A stretch of DNA of 64,000 bases from Candolleomyces eurysporus (lineage: Eukaryota > Basidiomycota > Agaricomycetes > Agaricales > Psathyrellaceae). The notes under the pieces are model-generated. The model was given only the letters and a program-made list of their open reading frames with translations. It did no database searches and was not told the DNA's origin. Shown here piece after piece: positions 35,980-47,772 of the stretch. The DNA lies in NCBI GenBank assembly GCA_027579435.1, contig JANBPK010001210.1, positions 32,022 to 96,021 on the forward strand. Reading direction: 5' to 3'. Both the position numbers and the translations under genes were made by a program. Each line of letters begins with the position of its first letter. Position 1 is the stretch's first letter.

Positions 35980-36646
35980 GGTACTTACGGTTACCCATAT
36001 CCCTACAGTACAATTCCAATATAAACTATCCTACTATGCATGTAATACCTGCGCAATGTACTCCGCTGTGTCATACAAGGGACGCGCTGTTGAAACAGGA
36101 GGGAAACAAACGGCGTGAGACTGCTTTGAGTGGGAGTGAGGTCCTACTGTCCAAGATCTGCGTTCACAGCGTGCGTAGCACGGGTAAAAGTCTCGTATGA
36201 TCTAAACCAAAAATATCTTCCAACTTATCTATTTATAATCGAGATAGCAAGACTGAAGAACCACCAGCAAAGAAAGGCTGACAGATGTGGCATTGTTGAC
36301 TCAGCAATCGGAACTGGGGTGGAAACCGGCCATTGCTTATTGGGACCTTGCGCCGTCTACCTACCTAACAAACAAACATTTCCTCACATAACTCATATCT
36401 TTAAGCAAATGTTGGAGTTCTGTTTATATGTGTTTGTATTCCGCTTTTACGTCAATTGACTTCCCTTTGCTTTATGTTTTTGGGCTGTCCCATGTCCTTC
36501 ATGCTTTTTCTCCATCTTTCTCTCTTTCTGTCTGCCTCTGCTCTCTGCCTCCATTTTCACCAAAATACAATGGATGGACCGTTTCCACTGATACACTTTT
36601 TAGCTGTCATTTCTGCTTGACCCTAACCTTCTTATGATAGTCTGGT

Positions 36647-37445
36647 CCTACCAAAGGTAGGTGCGGGTACAGGTACAGAGCCTAAAATAGCTACCCGCAC
36701 CTTACCCGCAGGCTTCAAGGCAGGTATTTCCCAAAATGGAAAATGGGCAGCCCGCAAGCACTTAGGGGAAGTTTCATTATTGGCAAAAAAACATACTGTG
36801 CTCCCATGTGCCTAGGAGCATGGAAAAAGCAGAATCTTGTCCAAAATTAAGATTTAAATGAAACTTCCAAGCTACCAGACATTAGAGAGGATGAAGAATT
36901 TATTAATGGAGAGTATCCTATTGTATAATTCCTTTCACTTTGCAAAGATTCTCAAGTTCGACACCCTCACTTGTGACACTTCATCTGACTGTCCTGGACT
37001 TCAGTAAGAAAAAGTAACTATATACTTGATTACAACCAAAGGTTTAGATTACAAATCTAAAGACAAATTGAACCCCTCTGTCTCAGGGCTCACATTATTG
37101 TGCAAAGATATCTGAGACTGTCCAGCAGAGAGTTAATGTTAGAGACGTCCCATGTAGCACAATGCAAAGGCATCACCAGTGGCTTGACAGGCCTTGGATC
37201 TGCCACACGCCAGCGCTGGCCCATACCCTAAGTTTTTCTCAAAAATCTGTCAATTTACCTGCAGGTAAGGGCACTTTACCTGTGCTTACCTGTACCTGCC
37301 CTCTTGGGTACAGGTAACTGGCAGGTACAGGTACAGGTAAGGGTAAATCTACCCACCAGTAACCTGTGGTCAACACTACTTGGTCTTGTCATTCTCAATC
37401 TCTTCACTGCCTACCCAGTGGGTAAGGCTTACCTGTGAGGAACAC
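36647..37445. repeat. Inverted and direct GGTA/GGTACAGGTA repeat clusters
   Basis: At the left, CCTACC-AAA-GGTAGG (36647-36661) forms a hairpin. AGGTGCGGGTA (36659-36669) pairs perfectly with TACCCGCACCT (36692-36702). At 37255-37375 many copies of ACCTGTACCTG/CAGGTACAGGTA lie in both orientations, with more near 37415-37440. Clusters of short inverted motifs at both sides of about 0.7 kb of non-coding DNA resemble subterminal transposase-binding sites of a non-autonomous DNA transposon (hAT-like in style). No target duplication was found by eye. Confidence 0.55.
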
Positions 37446-38115
37446 TAACCCTGCAGCTGCAATGGACTTTGGGAGGCACAACTGAGGTTTGGAGGTTTGA
37501 GCAGCTTCACATCAATCAAGAAATATAGTGCTGGAGCAGTGGGGCCTCAAGGGGGTCTGGGACAGTAATGGACAATCACAATCATAAAATCCTTCATCTC
37601 AAATTTTATTCATGCAGGACAACATCTGTCCCAATAACAAGTGCTGTTGCAGGAGCCCCTATTTCTGTCCAGATCCACTGGAAGTAGTCTCTGGGCTACA
37701 AGTGGCATGAGATCATGAATGATTGGCCCTCTACACTCACACATTTTGCTGACAGCAAAGAGCAAGGGAACTGGGGCCAATGTTGGGCTGTAGTTGATGG
37801 TTTCTACAGATGTTTATTGAACTCATGATGCCAAAAACAAAGCCTGAAGGCAGTAGAGGCCTCAGAACATGCCATGAAAAGTGATGGCCTACTGAGCACA
37901 AGTAGTGTTTTGAACACTTCAACCCATGGTTCTAGGAGAGAAGAATTAATCAATTCTTAATACTCACTACTACCCCCATGACTTGCACTAGATTTGATGT
38001 GGCTTGACTGTGATACAAGGCACTACCTTAAGGATCTTGTGCAGCTCAACTTGCTTGGTTGGGTTGTGTGTGCAGTTGGTGNTTTAGTGGTCTTGCCATT
38101 CTCAATCTCTTCAAT
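37380..38115 (+). repeat. Dispersed 28-bp near-identical repeat pair
   Basis: TGGTCTTGTCATTCTCAATC followed by TCTTCACTG at about 37380 recurs as TGGTCTTGCCATTCTCAATC followed by TCTTCAATG at about 38087. The two copies have the same orientation and are about 0.7 kb apart in non-coding DNA. Confidence 0.6.
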
Positions 38116-38764
38116 GGGAGCCTTCTAGGTCTACTGTGTGGCATCCCCAACACATTCCAGAAGTCCATTTTGTTTTTTATTTTACATCATTACATATCAG
38201 AATATACACCAGTCAGTGCAATATATGTTATCTCCTCTTACTTCCCACAATTTTCCCATGTTTGAAGTCATGCGAACTCCCACAAGTAGGGGTCACAGAA
38301 GCCCACTTGTGGGGGCAGTTCAGTCCCACAGGTGAGTCAATGGTTATCCACTATTTAAGAAAGGTGTGCCTCACTGTGGCCTGCATCAATTCTTGCTTGA
38401 AATTCATGGGTAGATAGACCTCAAATCTTTTACCACAAGTATGTCCTGCTTCCATGAATAATAAATTAGCTCATGGGTCATGGGCATATGCCTTTTGGGA
38501 GACTGGGGCTGTAGTGAAGCAAGGCAAATCTTGTTATGCATTAAAATTCTCACAGTCAGATGCTCAATGTACAGACAGCACGAACAATTTGTGGTGACAG
38601 AACCCTCCTTCCAATCTGTGGAGTTATAAATCACAGCCTGATGCGAGCTTACATTGAGGCTTATAACACACGGAACTTAGTATAAATACAAGAGCAAGTG
38701 AATTGAAACAATACAGCAATGCGTGAGTACATATTCAGCTTCTTCACGACCACCGGATCAGTCC

Positions 38765-40100
38765 CTACCCGAGCTTCTCAGCATCCCGACCGTTGTTTTG
38801 CTTTCCCTGCACAACGTGAATAATAGACGTCTGGGTCTGGCTGGGAAGTTCACCAACACTGGAATTCAGTCCTTGTTCGGTGCCAGGATTGCAGTTCTGA
38901 CCGAGCTCACAATCCAACGCCGATTGGAGGAAAGATGATTCGGCAGTTCGGTGGGCAAACTGAATGGGGTTGGCTATCCCACTGTCCTTGGCTGAGGGGA
39001 ATTTCGTGAAGGAGCGGCCAGTGGTGACGCGGAATATGATCATGTGTGGTGATAATGCCTTTTAGTAAAGTCAACAAATTAGCAGTGATGGGAAGCACTC
39101 CATCAGCCCAACTTACGCAGAATGAATAGAAAAGGCCGTCGAACAGAACACCGCAGACTACTCCAGGATTCTTGTATACAACACCAGCCACTCGTCCCAG
39201 GTTAATTGCAACAACAATGATGCCGAAGATGGTGAGAGGAGCAGCGGACTCGATTAGAATCGCGATCACCCCAGTGTAGACTTCTACATTCGCTGATGGT
39301 AGGAACTTTGCCAGGGTTCGGCGTGCGCGNAAAAAGGCGGATTGTGATCAAAGTTGTGACAATGATGTTTGTTGACACAGTTAGCAGGCTGGAGGCGACT
39401 GAATAGCTCCTATAGTCATCGCTTTGAGCGTATCTGTAAGCTGACACAAAGAAAAGAGCTATGTGTTGTAATTCCGGGCGATTTCATCAGCATATTATGC
39501 ACTTTGAGGTGGACATGACACAGACCTAGACCGGACAGGGATGTCATCATTGGCAGGATTGTCACCCACCAATATTCCACACAAACTATATAACAGCGAT
39601 ACACCTGTGGCAAGCAATCTGTGAGCCTTGGCAGACAGCTGTGAAAATCAGGGTACCGCTCTCACCAGCAGTACATCCCCAATCATAATAACCAGCCCAA
39701 GGCCCGCAAGGCCAACCAAACTCACCCAGCCTTCTGAATAGGCTATCGATAGTTCTTCCCAATGACTCGGTGAGGTGGACTTGAACAGTACTTGGAAGTA
39801 TTTCGCCATGTCAAGCGACGCAGTGAGGGCGGATAAAGTCGTTATCATGAAACTGGCTGCTATGTATCTCTTTCGGCCCTTCCTGAGAGGCTCTGGCGTC
39901 TCCAGGAAAACAGAGAGACCATATAGCGCCATGAAAAGATGAATACCTGGAATCATTGAGAGCGTATTGAGCACTCGTTTACTTGGTTCACAGATATAGA
40001 TATGAATTGACATACCGATCTCCACCATGGTCATGCTATAATTTCCGTAGACGGCTCGAGCCGCTACCGTGAGCCTGTCTTCCATGTCATCGTTACCCAT
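38765..40100 (-). CDS. Seven-TM membrane protein, family copy F (apparent frameshift at an N)
   Basis: The gene starts at 40100 with MGNDDMEDRLTVAARAVYGN. Landmarks are MALYGLSVFLETPEPLRKG, MIGDVLLV/YRCYIVCVEYWW, STNIIVTTLITIRLF, AILIESAAPLTIFGI and SPHMIIFRVTTGRSF with NPIQFAHRTAESSFLQS. It ends DAEKLG. The N at 39330 follows five T (minus strand) and breaks the frame in span 5. Removing it restores LFRARRTLAKFLPS, as in the paralogues. The first intron is long (about 80 bp), as in copy E. Function is unknown. Confidence 0.82.
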
Positions 40101-40969
40101 TGCTGCTGCCTTGACCCGAGTCTGGTAAGGAGTGATATACTACCTCATTCTTACTTCCCTCCATATATCTGGAATTCTTCACGCTTCTGCTGACACTGAT
40201 CGTGATAATTCTGAAGGCAGAGCAGTAGGAACATTCCGTTCCCTCTCTTCTGGTTTTGATAACAGATTGGGAGACAACCAAATGAGCTTGTCAACGCTCA
40301 AAGCCCGTATGGAGAGTGCTTCTTTTGAGCGCAATGAAATGCTGTCAGCGGCGTGCAGGTTGAAAGTATTCTAGTACATCTCTCCCATCTGGCTCAATGC
40401 CTTCCCTGATAGATATGAAACAACAAAACGGGCTCCTCTTCATCCTGAGCCCCGCGATAACGCGACATCCGGATCTTCCTTTGTGTGCTGTCAGATAAAA
40501 AGCTGTCTTCCTGCGAGAAGCAATCATGATCAGGTAAGGCCATCAATGCGCCCATCTCGGGAGAAGAAACTCAAAACGAGACTTTACGCAATTCATAGAG
40601 TCTATGTGAGGGAAACGATGATAGTGAAGGTCACTGACGCCTATTCCCAAGCTTCACAAGCGATAAGATTCGGGGCAGAAGGTACTCGGAACCTTATCCA
40701 TTTACAAAAATGCTACGTCCACTGCTGGAGCAGAGGCGTTCGTGCGCCCGGTTGCGTGCGATACATCATGGTTGTCAATTAGGGGTGTCAACAAGGAGCA
40801 CCCAAGTGTGTGAGCGTGGGTCAAGAGAAGTATATTGGAGTGCACTCAGGGGTAAAGAGAACTGGTTAACATGAGCTCTGAGAATTGTATTCCGTGCGCT
40901 ATTCTTTCACTTGCTATGCATGGCGTTCTCAAAATCCCCCCGCGCCAATGCAATCCCGGTGTACGCCGT
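40101..40969. other. Gene-free stretch
   Basis: No gene recognised. Part of it near 40.73-40.78 kb resembles 23.43-23.49 kb. Confidence 0.35.
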
Positions 40970-41216
40970 ATATATCTCTTCCGTCCGGTTCAAAGATGCT
41001 CCGGCGTCTGTAAGNAAAAAAAAGAGGCCATAGAGCGCCATAAAAATGTGGATTCCTGGTATGAGGAGGTGTTTGGAGTAGGTGTATGCGTAAGTGGAAT
41101 GTTGTCATAATCTAGGTCTATAGACCCATACCAACTTGCGCCATGGTGATCGTGTTAGTGGCATACAATGCTTGAGCTCGTACGGTGAGGAGAAGTACTT
41201 TACCATCACCATCCAT
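40970..41216 (-). pseudogene. Truncated seven-TM gene, copy G
   Basis: Exon 1 is intact (start 41216, MDGDGKVLLLTVRAQALYA ending MAQVG, then a GT donor). Exon 2 opens with GIHIFMALYGLFF, then is out of frame at a T-run and N41015. After correction it reads FLQTPEHL-stop-TGRKRYI, so a nonsense codon remains even if the N is an artefact. Exons 3-5 are absent. Confidence 0.75.
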
Positions 41217-41994
41217 TGCGGTAATCATGAATTCGGTAAGGGCCTGTGCAAGATTCGCCACACAAGCTCGCTCTTTAATTGGGATATCTAGCTCACAAAC
41301 TGTGCCCCGCATCTGGCAGCACATCAAAGCTTCGAGGAGGTTGGAATCAGACCATCTCCTTCGATGAGTCATGATGTATCGCCCATTTCCAAAGCACGGA
41401 ATGGGCCAGTATCATCACGCAGAGCCTGCGCTCAGATGATTACTACATTTCACCAACATACATCATGACCACGAAGCAGTTGTCTACTCTCTCTGGTTCA
41501 GACCATCCGTTCTCAATGTGAATTCATCGCTTCTGGGCGTTAGCTGAGGTAGTACAGAGTTATCCATCTTTTGACGACCCGTCACCAAGTTCACGTTACA
41601 TGAGAAACGGCATAGTAAACAGGGGTCGTGCAACGTTGATATCAATCCAGCTTGTTTCAACGACTCAGAAATGGATACCCCGGGCTATCCTTACAGATCA
41701 GGTCTCGGTCGAACAGTGGCTATGGCCTGGATATGAGCTTCTGGAGATGATTACCCCTCTTCATCGTTACCTTATTGTTCCAACGTAAGCTATGCCAGCG
41801 CGGGAGGACATGGTACTCCGAATCACTCAACTGATATAGGGTTTTCGCATGCCCGCTCTCTCAGATTTCTTCCTGCTCAATTGAAAAATGCATTCATTTG
41901 TCATGGTTTGGGCATAAGAAGGCTGTGGCTCAGAGTGTCTGAGGATCCGACCGTCCAGTGACTGTCTGAAGGTCTGAGCGCCCGATCCCTAACT
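41217..41994. other. Gene-free stretch
   Basis: No supported gene. It ends at the sharp border of the segmental duplication (about 41993). Confidence 0.4.
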
Positions 41995-43285
41995 TGGAGC
42001 CGCGCATAGCTGATCTTGATTTTGAGGTAAGAGGATGGAAGAGTGTTGTCCCAAAAGCCAAGAAGCGCGGAGATCATGAAGGATTTGCTGAGCGACCTGA
42101 CCGAGACGTTGATCGTTATGTTCGAGCACAAATACGAGAGATGGAGAGAGTTTAGAGGCCCTGGTCTTGCATAGAAGGGCAACTACCTCTGCATACCCAC
42201 TGATCTCGAACGATTTGAGACCAGCAGGGAGCGTCCAGCTACAGTAACCCTTTCTGCCCGACTCGTTCAAGTACTCTACTGGAGGAAGCTTATTGAAATG
42301 CCCCAGATTGAGGTGCCGGAGAGCTGGCATTTCGAGTGGCTAAAAGATCTTGCTCCACCACTGAAATACTTTATCTACCGTCCAAGTCTCCCTATCTCGC
42401 TCGATAATCGTTGGAGACTCCACTTGTTTGAGATCAGCAGAGTCAGGGGATAGGTTATTCATATCGAGATGCAGTAGTCGTAGATTCTTAGGGGGAAAGC
42501 GGTAGCCTCGATCGTTCCAAGGGAACCGGCCTACTTGCGTCCGTAGGTCCCAACGACTTCCGTATGCTGGTTTGGTTCGTAAGACCAAACTTCGGAGCTC
42601 GTCTGTTGGCCTGCTTCCCAAAGCGTCAGTGAGTATGGCGCAATCAGGCATGTCATAGAAGGTGAACTCGATACTGCGGAGACGGTGCATCTGAGCCCCA
42701 AATTGCAGGATTTGATTGAAGTGAGTGACTGGGTATTCGCCATGGCGAAATGCCTAAACGCTGCTTTGGCGGTAAGAAGTGCTTGTTGGGTGAGAGCTAG
42801 AACCTTGTCGAAGCGTGCTTGGTCAGGGTTGCCAAAGTAGAGCGTCGGACAGTCGAACGTGATTTGTCGCCAGATGGAGATACGTGAGAGACGGAGATGA
42901 GTTTCTGGAGCCTGTTGCTGCATTCTCCGTCACGAAATGATTGAATGAGGGTATGCAAGATTTTTTCCAAGATGTTAGGAGGGATGTCGAGGAGGGGAGG
43001 CCCAAGTTTGGCCACAGCGGTGCAATGAATAGTTGAGTGAGAAGTCTCCATTGGTTGGAACATAACAGGGATGGGAGGAGATGCTGACCTGGCTCTGTAT
43101 ACTCCGTGGGCTGGTGGCGTTGGCACAGAATTGATCGTGGAGGCACACGGACGCGGCCTTGGAAGGATCAAGACGCTGCTGAGAATGGATAGATGGCGAA
43201 TTATCTCGTTCATCCTCTGCCTGTTGTCTTTCTTCGTCATACTGATCAAATTCGTCAAGCTCCAAGCTCCATTTCCCTCCTCCAC
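41995..43285 (-). pseudogene. F-box/Leu-rich protein gene, copy 2, decayed
   Basis: The minus strand carries the F-box-like segment DIPPNILEKILHTLIQSF. It is followed, in another frame, by ISIWRQITFDCPTLYFGN, then FNQILQFGAQMHRLRSIEF, YRFPPKNLRLLHLDMNNL and MPALRHLNLGHFNKLPP, and finally CSNITINVSVRSL with SALLGFWDNTLPSS. At least three frame shifts separate these blocks. A TAG interrupts SKIF/PLEMPA near 42340, where copy 1 has a Ser codon. One extra base lies after ALLC relative to copy 1. It is therefore most likely non-functional, though a gene caller may patch it with false introns. Confidence 0.7.
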
Positions 43286-44510
43286 GTACTCTCTCCGTGT
43301 CTTTGAAAACTCAAAAGTCTGAGCTCGGACCGAGGGATCAGCATTATTGATGCTCCGTTACCTCCATGCCTCCCTCCGCCCTTTCTTTGTCCGTTGCAAT
43401 GCTCGCTTTCTGAGCACTATCATGAAACAATGAGATACAGTACTGTCAATGTTGGCAGGCTTTTGGAGAGGTGAGACGTCATNGATCGCAATTGAGAAAC
43501 CTGAGGCAACGATATGAACGATCATGCCAACAAAGGAGGATAAGAGATGGGTGATCAGAGCACAGCGCAGGGGGCAGGGACAACTAGGGTGAATGTATTA
43601 CGTTAATGTACATACAAAGCGAAAAGAATGTATGTTACAGACCAGTTCATCGACCAGCATCATTATAACTGGCACCGATCCTCGACTAGTTTCTGAGTCG
43701 TTGCGGAGAATCTGATGGTGGTAAAGAGTGCCTTGACCCGCAGATGCGTGGACTGTGATAAACGACGATGTCGACCGCAGACTTGAAGAGCCGTGAATGG
43801 CGCAACAAGATGGGTGGCTTGGATCATCTCGTTGATGTCGATTTGCCGAGGCCGAGAACTTCGACACCATGCAGAATTCCCACGACTCTCATTATCTCTT
43901 TTTGCCTGCGATATCTTTGCGTTCTTCCCTCCTCTGCCTAATTCTTCCCACCGAAAGAAATGTTCCATTCAAAAAGAAGGCCACAGGCGCGCAACTAAAA
44001 GACGGAAAGCAGATGGAACGGATCACGAAGCTCTCNAGGGGCGTGCCTGATATTCGACTAGGAGAAGATTGGGAAGAGCCGGGGCCGTTGGGCCCTGTGT
44101 GGATGAGGACTGGGTGGGAACGCTAGATGAGACTTCTGGAATGTGGGAGAGACAATGAGGAGAAAAGTGAATGGGCAGAGGCGAGGGGAGAACGAGGCCA
44201 ACACGCAGGAAAAGCGTTTCGCAGAGGAGCTAACGTCTCATAAAGCAAGCAGAGTTGACCGAGTCAAGTCCGCTCAAAGGTCCCCCTTCCTAATTCTCGA
44301 CGCGTTTCCGCACTCTGACGACTCTATGCGCACCGAGTCCAGTCAAAATCTAAATGGCAGGAAGTCGAGCTCGAGCTCCCATTCACACCTGCTGACTCTC
44401 CTACCCCCAAACGCTGACGCATCTCCTCATCAGCTCACTTTCCCTCCTCCTCTTCAAGCCCATCTTCACCGCCGCTCAACTCTTTGCTGAAACTTAAGGC
44501 ACAATCCATA
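41995..44510. repeat. Segmental duplication, arm 2 (partner 24275-25800)
   Basis: This is the longer arm, carrying the F-box region absent from arm 1 plus the BTB-remnant segment. Arms lie in the same orientation about 17.7 kb apart, flanking seven-TM copies E and F and the Helitron region. Confidence 0.8.
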
Positions 44511-44963
44511 GGCACAATCCATTCCATCACAACCAGCTTTTCAAATTGAGCGACTGGCTCGAGGAATGGCGAGTGACGCGTACACTTATCAACGGAGGTT
44601 CGGAGAAGCGGAGAGAAACGGAGCCTTGACTTTCAACGGTGACGGTAGGACCGGAGAATCTGGATAGGGCGGTGCGCTTGGGCTCACTGGGAAGGCTCAA
44701 CTCGAAAGATTTTCAGGCTTTATTGGGGCCAACGAATCATGCTGTGTGCGTATTCCTTGTTCGATTGCTCTGAGAATCCTGACTTACCATATACCTGTTT
44801 GATTTACACATAGTCCGTCTGCTCAGTCGCCTCTATCACGCTCAACTGTCATCTCTCTTCTATGCCTCCTCGCATGTTCTTCGAATCGCATTCTTCCAGG
44901 AGTGGTCTTTAAGGATACTCCCAGAAGACGACTTGGATGAAGATGAAGAACGCCCTGCAGTCT
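43700..44963 (+). pseudogene. BTB/POZ gene remnant, copy 2
   Basis: After the duplicated upstream part, the plus strand keeps FKLSDWLEEWRV, then a stop, then LDRAVRLGSLGRLNSKDF. A C-terminal segment reads IAFFQEWSLRILPEDDLDED and ends ERPAV at about 44963. These fit the later part of a basidiomycete BTB protein. The first BTB exon present in copy 1 is missing here. Ns at 43484 and 44036 lie near this region. Confidence 0.5.
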
Positions 44964-45798
44964 GACTTGTCTAATCCCTAGCCACTCCCCACGGTTTCTG
45001 ATTGGTCGTCTGACTGTTCATCCCCTACAAGTTCGTCCCGCTCTTCTTCTTCCTTGCCCCTCTCCTTGGTTGTAAGTAAATTGAACTTTGCTAATGCCAG
45101 AATATGAAGCCGTACTCGAAGCTGATGACGTGTAGATGCTGATATTCCAACGAATCTTTTTTGATCCATATATCTTCCGCTTTACCTCCTGTGTAGTGCA
45201 TATGGACAATCGTCGTCTCGGAGTCACCACTGAGGATACTATACCTTCTTACTTACAGTATGTGCTCCTAATCTGGTACCTTCACGCCTTCATATCACAT
45301 CTACTGCTCTCTGGACGATCTTAGCTTTCGTGACAGTAATATGCATCCCTGCCCTGATGCTATACTCACGGTTCTCGAGTGGAATACACAGCTATTGCTG
45401 TGCATCAATTCCTTTGTCGGCGAGCATGTCGGAAATACGATGTGGCATGCAGTCAAAGCGGCGCACAATCTCGACGCCGCTAGTCTGATTAGAACTTATG
45501 ATACTTCTATCATCAGGGTGTCGGAATCAAACCTTCCCAACTCGATCCCTTTGCATTCCCGCAATGCCACGTTTCATAAGTGGAGCATCCACAATAACGT
45601 TGTATCGCCGAAGACCTGTCACATACCCTCGCTGATATGACAGCAACATAATCAGAACAGAACGATGGCCTCGGGGAGACCCATAACCCAGAATCTATTG
45701 AGCCGTCGCTCCCGGGGTCTTATAATAGACATTGTTCTTTGATTGGGTCCGTACTCGTTTACTCCCCTCACTGTCACAAACTCTCTGAGAACGATACT
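44964..45798. other. Gene-free stretch before the DUF6533-like gene
   Basis: No supported gene. The small open frames here show no family features. Confidence 0.35.
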
Positions 45799-47635
45799 AT
45801 GGACGTCCTTTGGGCAGCGCTCAAGGTATCGAAGGATACAGGCTACTCTCATGGTCAGTCTCGCCTAGAATGAAAGCAAATGAAATACTCTAAATCAGCC
45901 GCAAGCTGCGGCGCTCACGTTTATGATATGCGATATATTGTCCAACTTGGAGGATGAGGTACGTTCCAAGCATCAATGTACATGCCTGAACGCTGACATC
46001 CATCGACAAGATCAAATATATCTGGCGGTGGGCACTATTTCAATGCTGGTACACCATGATTCTAGACCTCTAATGATTTTTCAACAGCTCAAGATGGAAC
46101 TTTGTCAAGGTGCTATATATATTAGCACGGTATTATAGCCTCATTTATATCACGTTCGCCTTCTTTTCCTTGTGCCTTGAGATGTGGCTAACTTCCTGCG
46201 TTTAGGTTCATCCTCATTTGTCGGTCCAATTTCCCGCAATTCGGTATTCTTTGGCGTTCATCTGTCTTTCCCAGCTGATCAGAGCCAGCACTCTAAGCTA
46301 GTAAGTATATGTTCTTAGCTGTCACTTACCGGTGCTCATCATTCCGATCTTTTGCAGTAGTGAGTGTTGACCACTTGCTTGACCCCATCTCTGAGGTGAC
46401 CGCAAAACCGGCTGTTCCGCCAGTTGCCAAGTTTTCCTTGGGTACATGACGATGTACGGTCCCTCCACTTCTTTGTCCGAGCTAGCGCTGACTAGTCCCA
46501 ACGTAGAGCAGGGACATTTTTCACTGGGATTCTCTTAAACGTCATTTTCATTCTACGAGTCTACGCTCTATATGCTCGAAGCCAGAGAGGTAGGATCTGG
46601 GTCAAAGCTATACTCATTGTCAGTTCGCTGACGGGACTGATTCTCGAGTGCTTATCCTCTTCGTGGTTCTTTATCTAAGTGGGTGCTCTTACTAGATGCC
46701 CCGAATGTAGATCGATAAACTAATCCCGAGCGTTAACCAGTCGAACTGGCGGTATGTATTGCCGCTTGGCCGAGAATAATACCATCGATATCTGACGCCG
46801 GCACTATCAGTTTGAGCTTTATACCATCACATGGACTGCAAAAGATGTGATCAATAACGTCTTCAAACCACCAGTGTCGGTGTGGCACGGCTGTTTGACA
46901 AGACTACACGATTTGCGGAGAACCTTACTGGCTTGGTACAGTGCTTCCCCAGCCGTTAGCTCAACCGGTATCTAACTCGCTGCCAGGATCCCATCCATTC
47001 TTGGATCTTGTCCGTGCAACTTCCAGGAATCATACGAGCTACAGACTGACTCAACATCTCGCTTTAGTCCTCTATTTCCTCGCTACCATGCTCAAGCTTA
47101 GGGAGTCGATTACCCTCCCGAGTGGGGAGAGGGCTAACATCCTCAACGATTGGACCTACATCTCACCCATGATCATGGTCTTCTTCCGTGATGGTGCATT
47201 CTACTTCATTGTGTTCGTCCTCCTTCAGATTCACCCGCTCGTACCAACTAAAACGTCGTGTTGGCAGAATCACAGGTATAAGCTCTATTTTTGGACGAAG
47301 GTCAATCGCATTAATCCTTCTCAGCAACGATATCCGTCAAGGCCTTTGTAACAATCCACAGAGGAGGCTGGTATGCCAGACCCGCTCTGGCGTATGCTCT
47401 TTCTGCTACTGCACATACCGTATTTTGACAAGTCACTTCTAGGTGGATGTACGCCATGTATTCAATGGCTGGCTCACATATGATACTGAACCTTCGACGC
47501 ACGGGAGGAAAGGGAACGCCGACACATATTTTTACGTCGGACAAGTCTGTTATCACCGCGATGGAGTTCAATAATCCTCTTGGACAGTCAACGGGGACGG
47601 AGACATTGGAGCTTAGAACTCAGGATAGATCATAA
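45799..47635 (+). CDS. DUF6533-like integral membrane protein
   Basis: Several short exons were assembled by eye. The start is MDVLWAALKVSKDTGYSH, then AAALTFMICDILSNLEDE, IKYIWR and SRWNFVKVLYILARYYSLIY, which is the DUF6533 pattern (two spans around a conserved acidic stretch and a Trp-rich loop). Later exons carry GILLNVIFILRVYALYARSQ, WVKAILIVSSLTGLILEC, TQHLALVLYFLATMLKLRES and MIMVFFRDGAFYFIV. The last exon is WMYAMYSMAGSHMILNLRRT with a polar tail ending QDRS. The exons between about 46180 and 46500 could not be placed with confidence. The family is fungal, membrane-bound and functionally uncharacterised. Confidence 0.65.
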
Positions 47636-47772
47636 ACGCGGCTCATGCTCGTGTATGAGCCTTCATTCTGAAAAAAGCAAATACAAAGTTCAAGAGAGGG
47701 GAAACGAGGCACCGGCAGTATTTACATGGATTGAGCAAACGAAATGGAACTGTATGAAAGCAGTGTAAGCTA

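Larger units (their letters stand above)
28264..36250 (+). mobile_element. Helitron, probably autonomous (ends not defined)
   Basis: The core is an intact Rep/helicase gene followed 276 bp later by a co-oriented accessory gene. Helitrons transpose by rolling circle, start with TC, end with CTRR after a hairpin, and insert between A and T without target duplication. I could not fix either end by eye. The coordinates span the 20-bp repeats on the left and, on the right, sequence after the accessory gene that includes the hairpin CGTGC-GTA-GCACG near 36170 and a CTAA near 36204. Both boundaries are guesses. Confidence 0.6.
35980..38764. other. AT-rich gene-free region with repeats
   Basis: This 2.8 kb stretch has no convincing open frame and a lower GC content than its surroundings. 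It holds the GGTA-type repeat clusters listed separately and looks like non-coding transposon or relic DNA. Confidence 0.5.

Noticed and set aside
36170..36210. Hairpin followed by CTAA as the Helitron 3' end
   Set aside because: The stem is only 5 bp and the spacing to CTAA is longer than usual. Kept only as a tentative border.
36659..36702. Perfect 11-bp inverted repeat considered as a terminator or small RNA hairpin
   Set aside because: Fungal Pol II genes do not use such terminators. The repeat belongs to a wider GGTA-type motif cluster, so a transposon origin is simpler.
36641..37388. Target duplication for the GGTA-array element
   Set aside because: The 8-bp sequences outside the best end candidates (TCTTATGA and CTTGGTCT) do not match.
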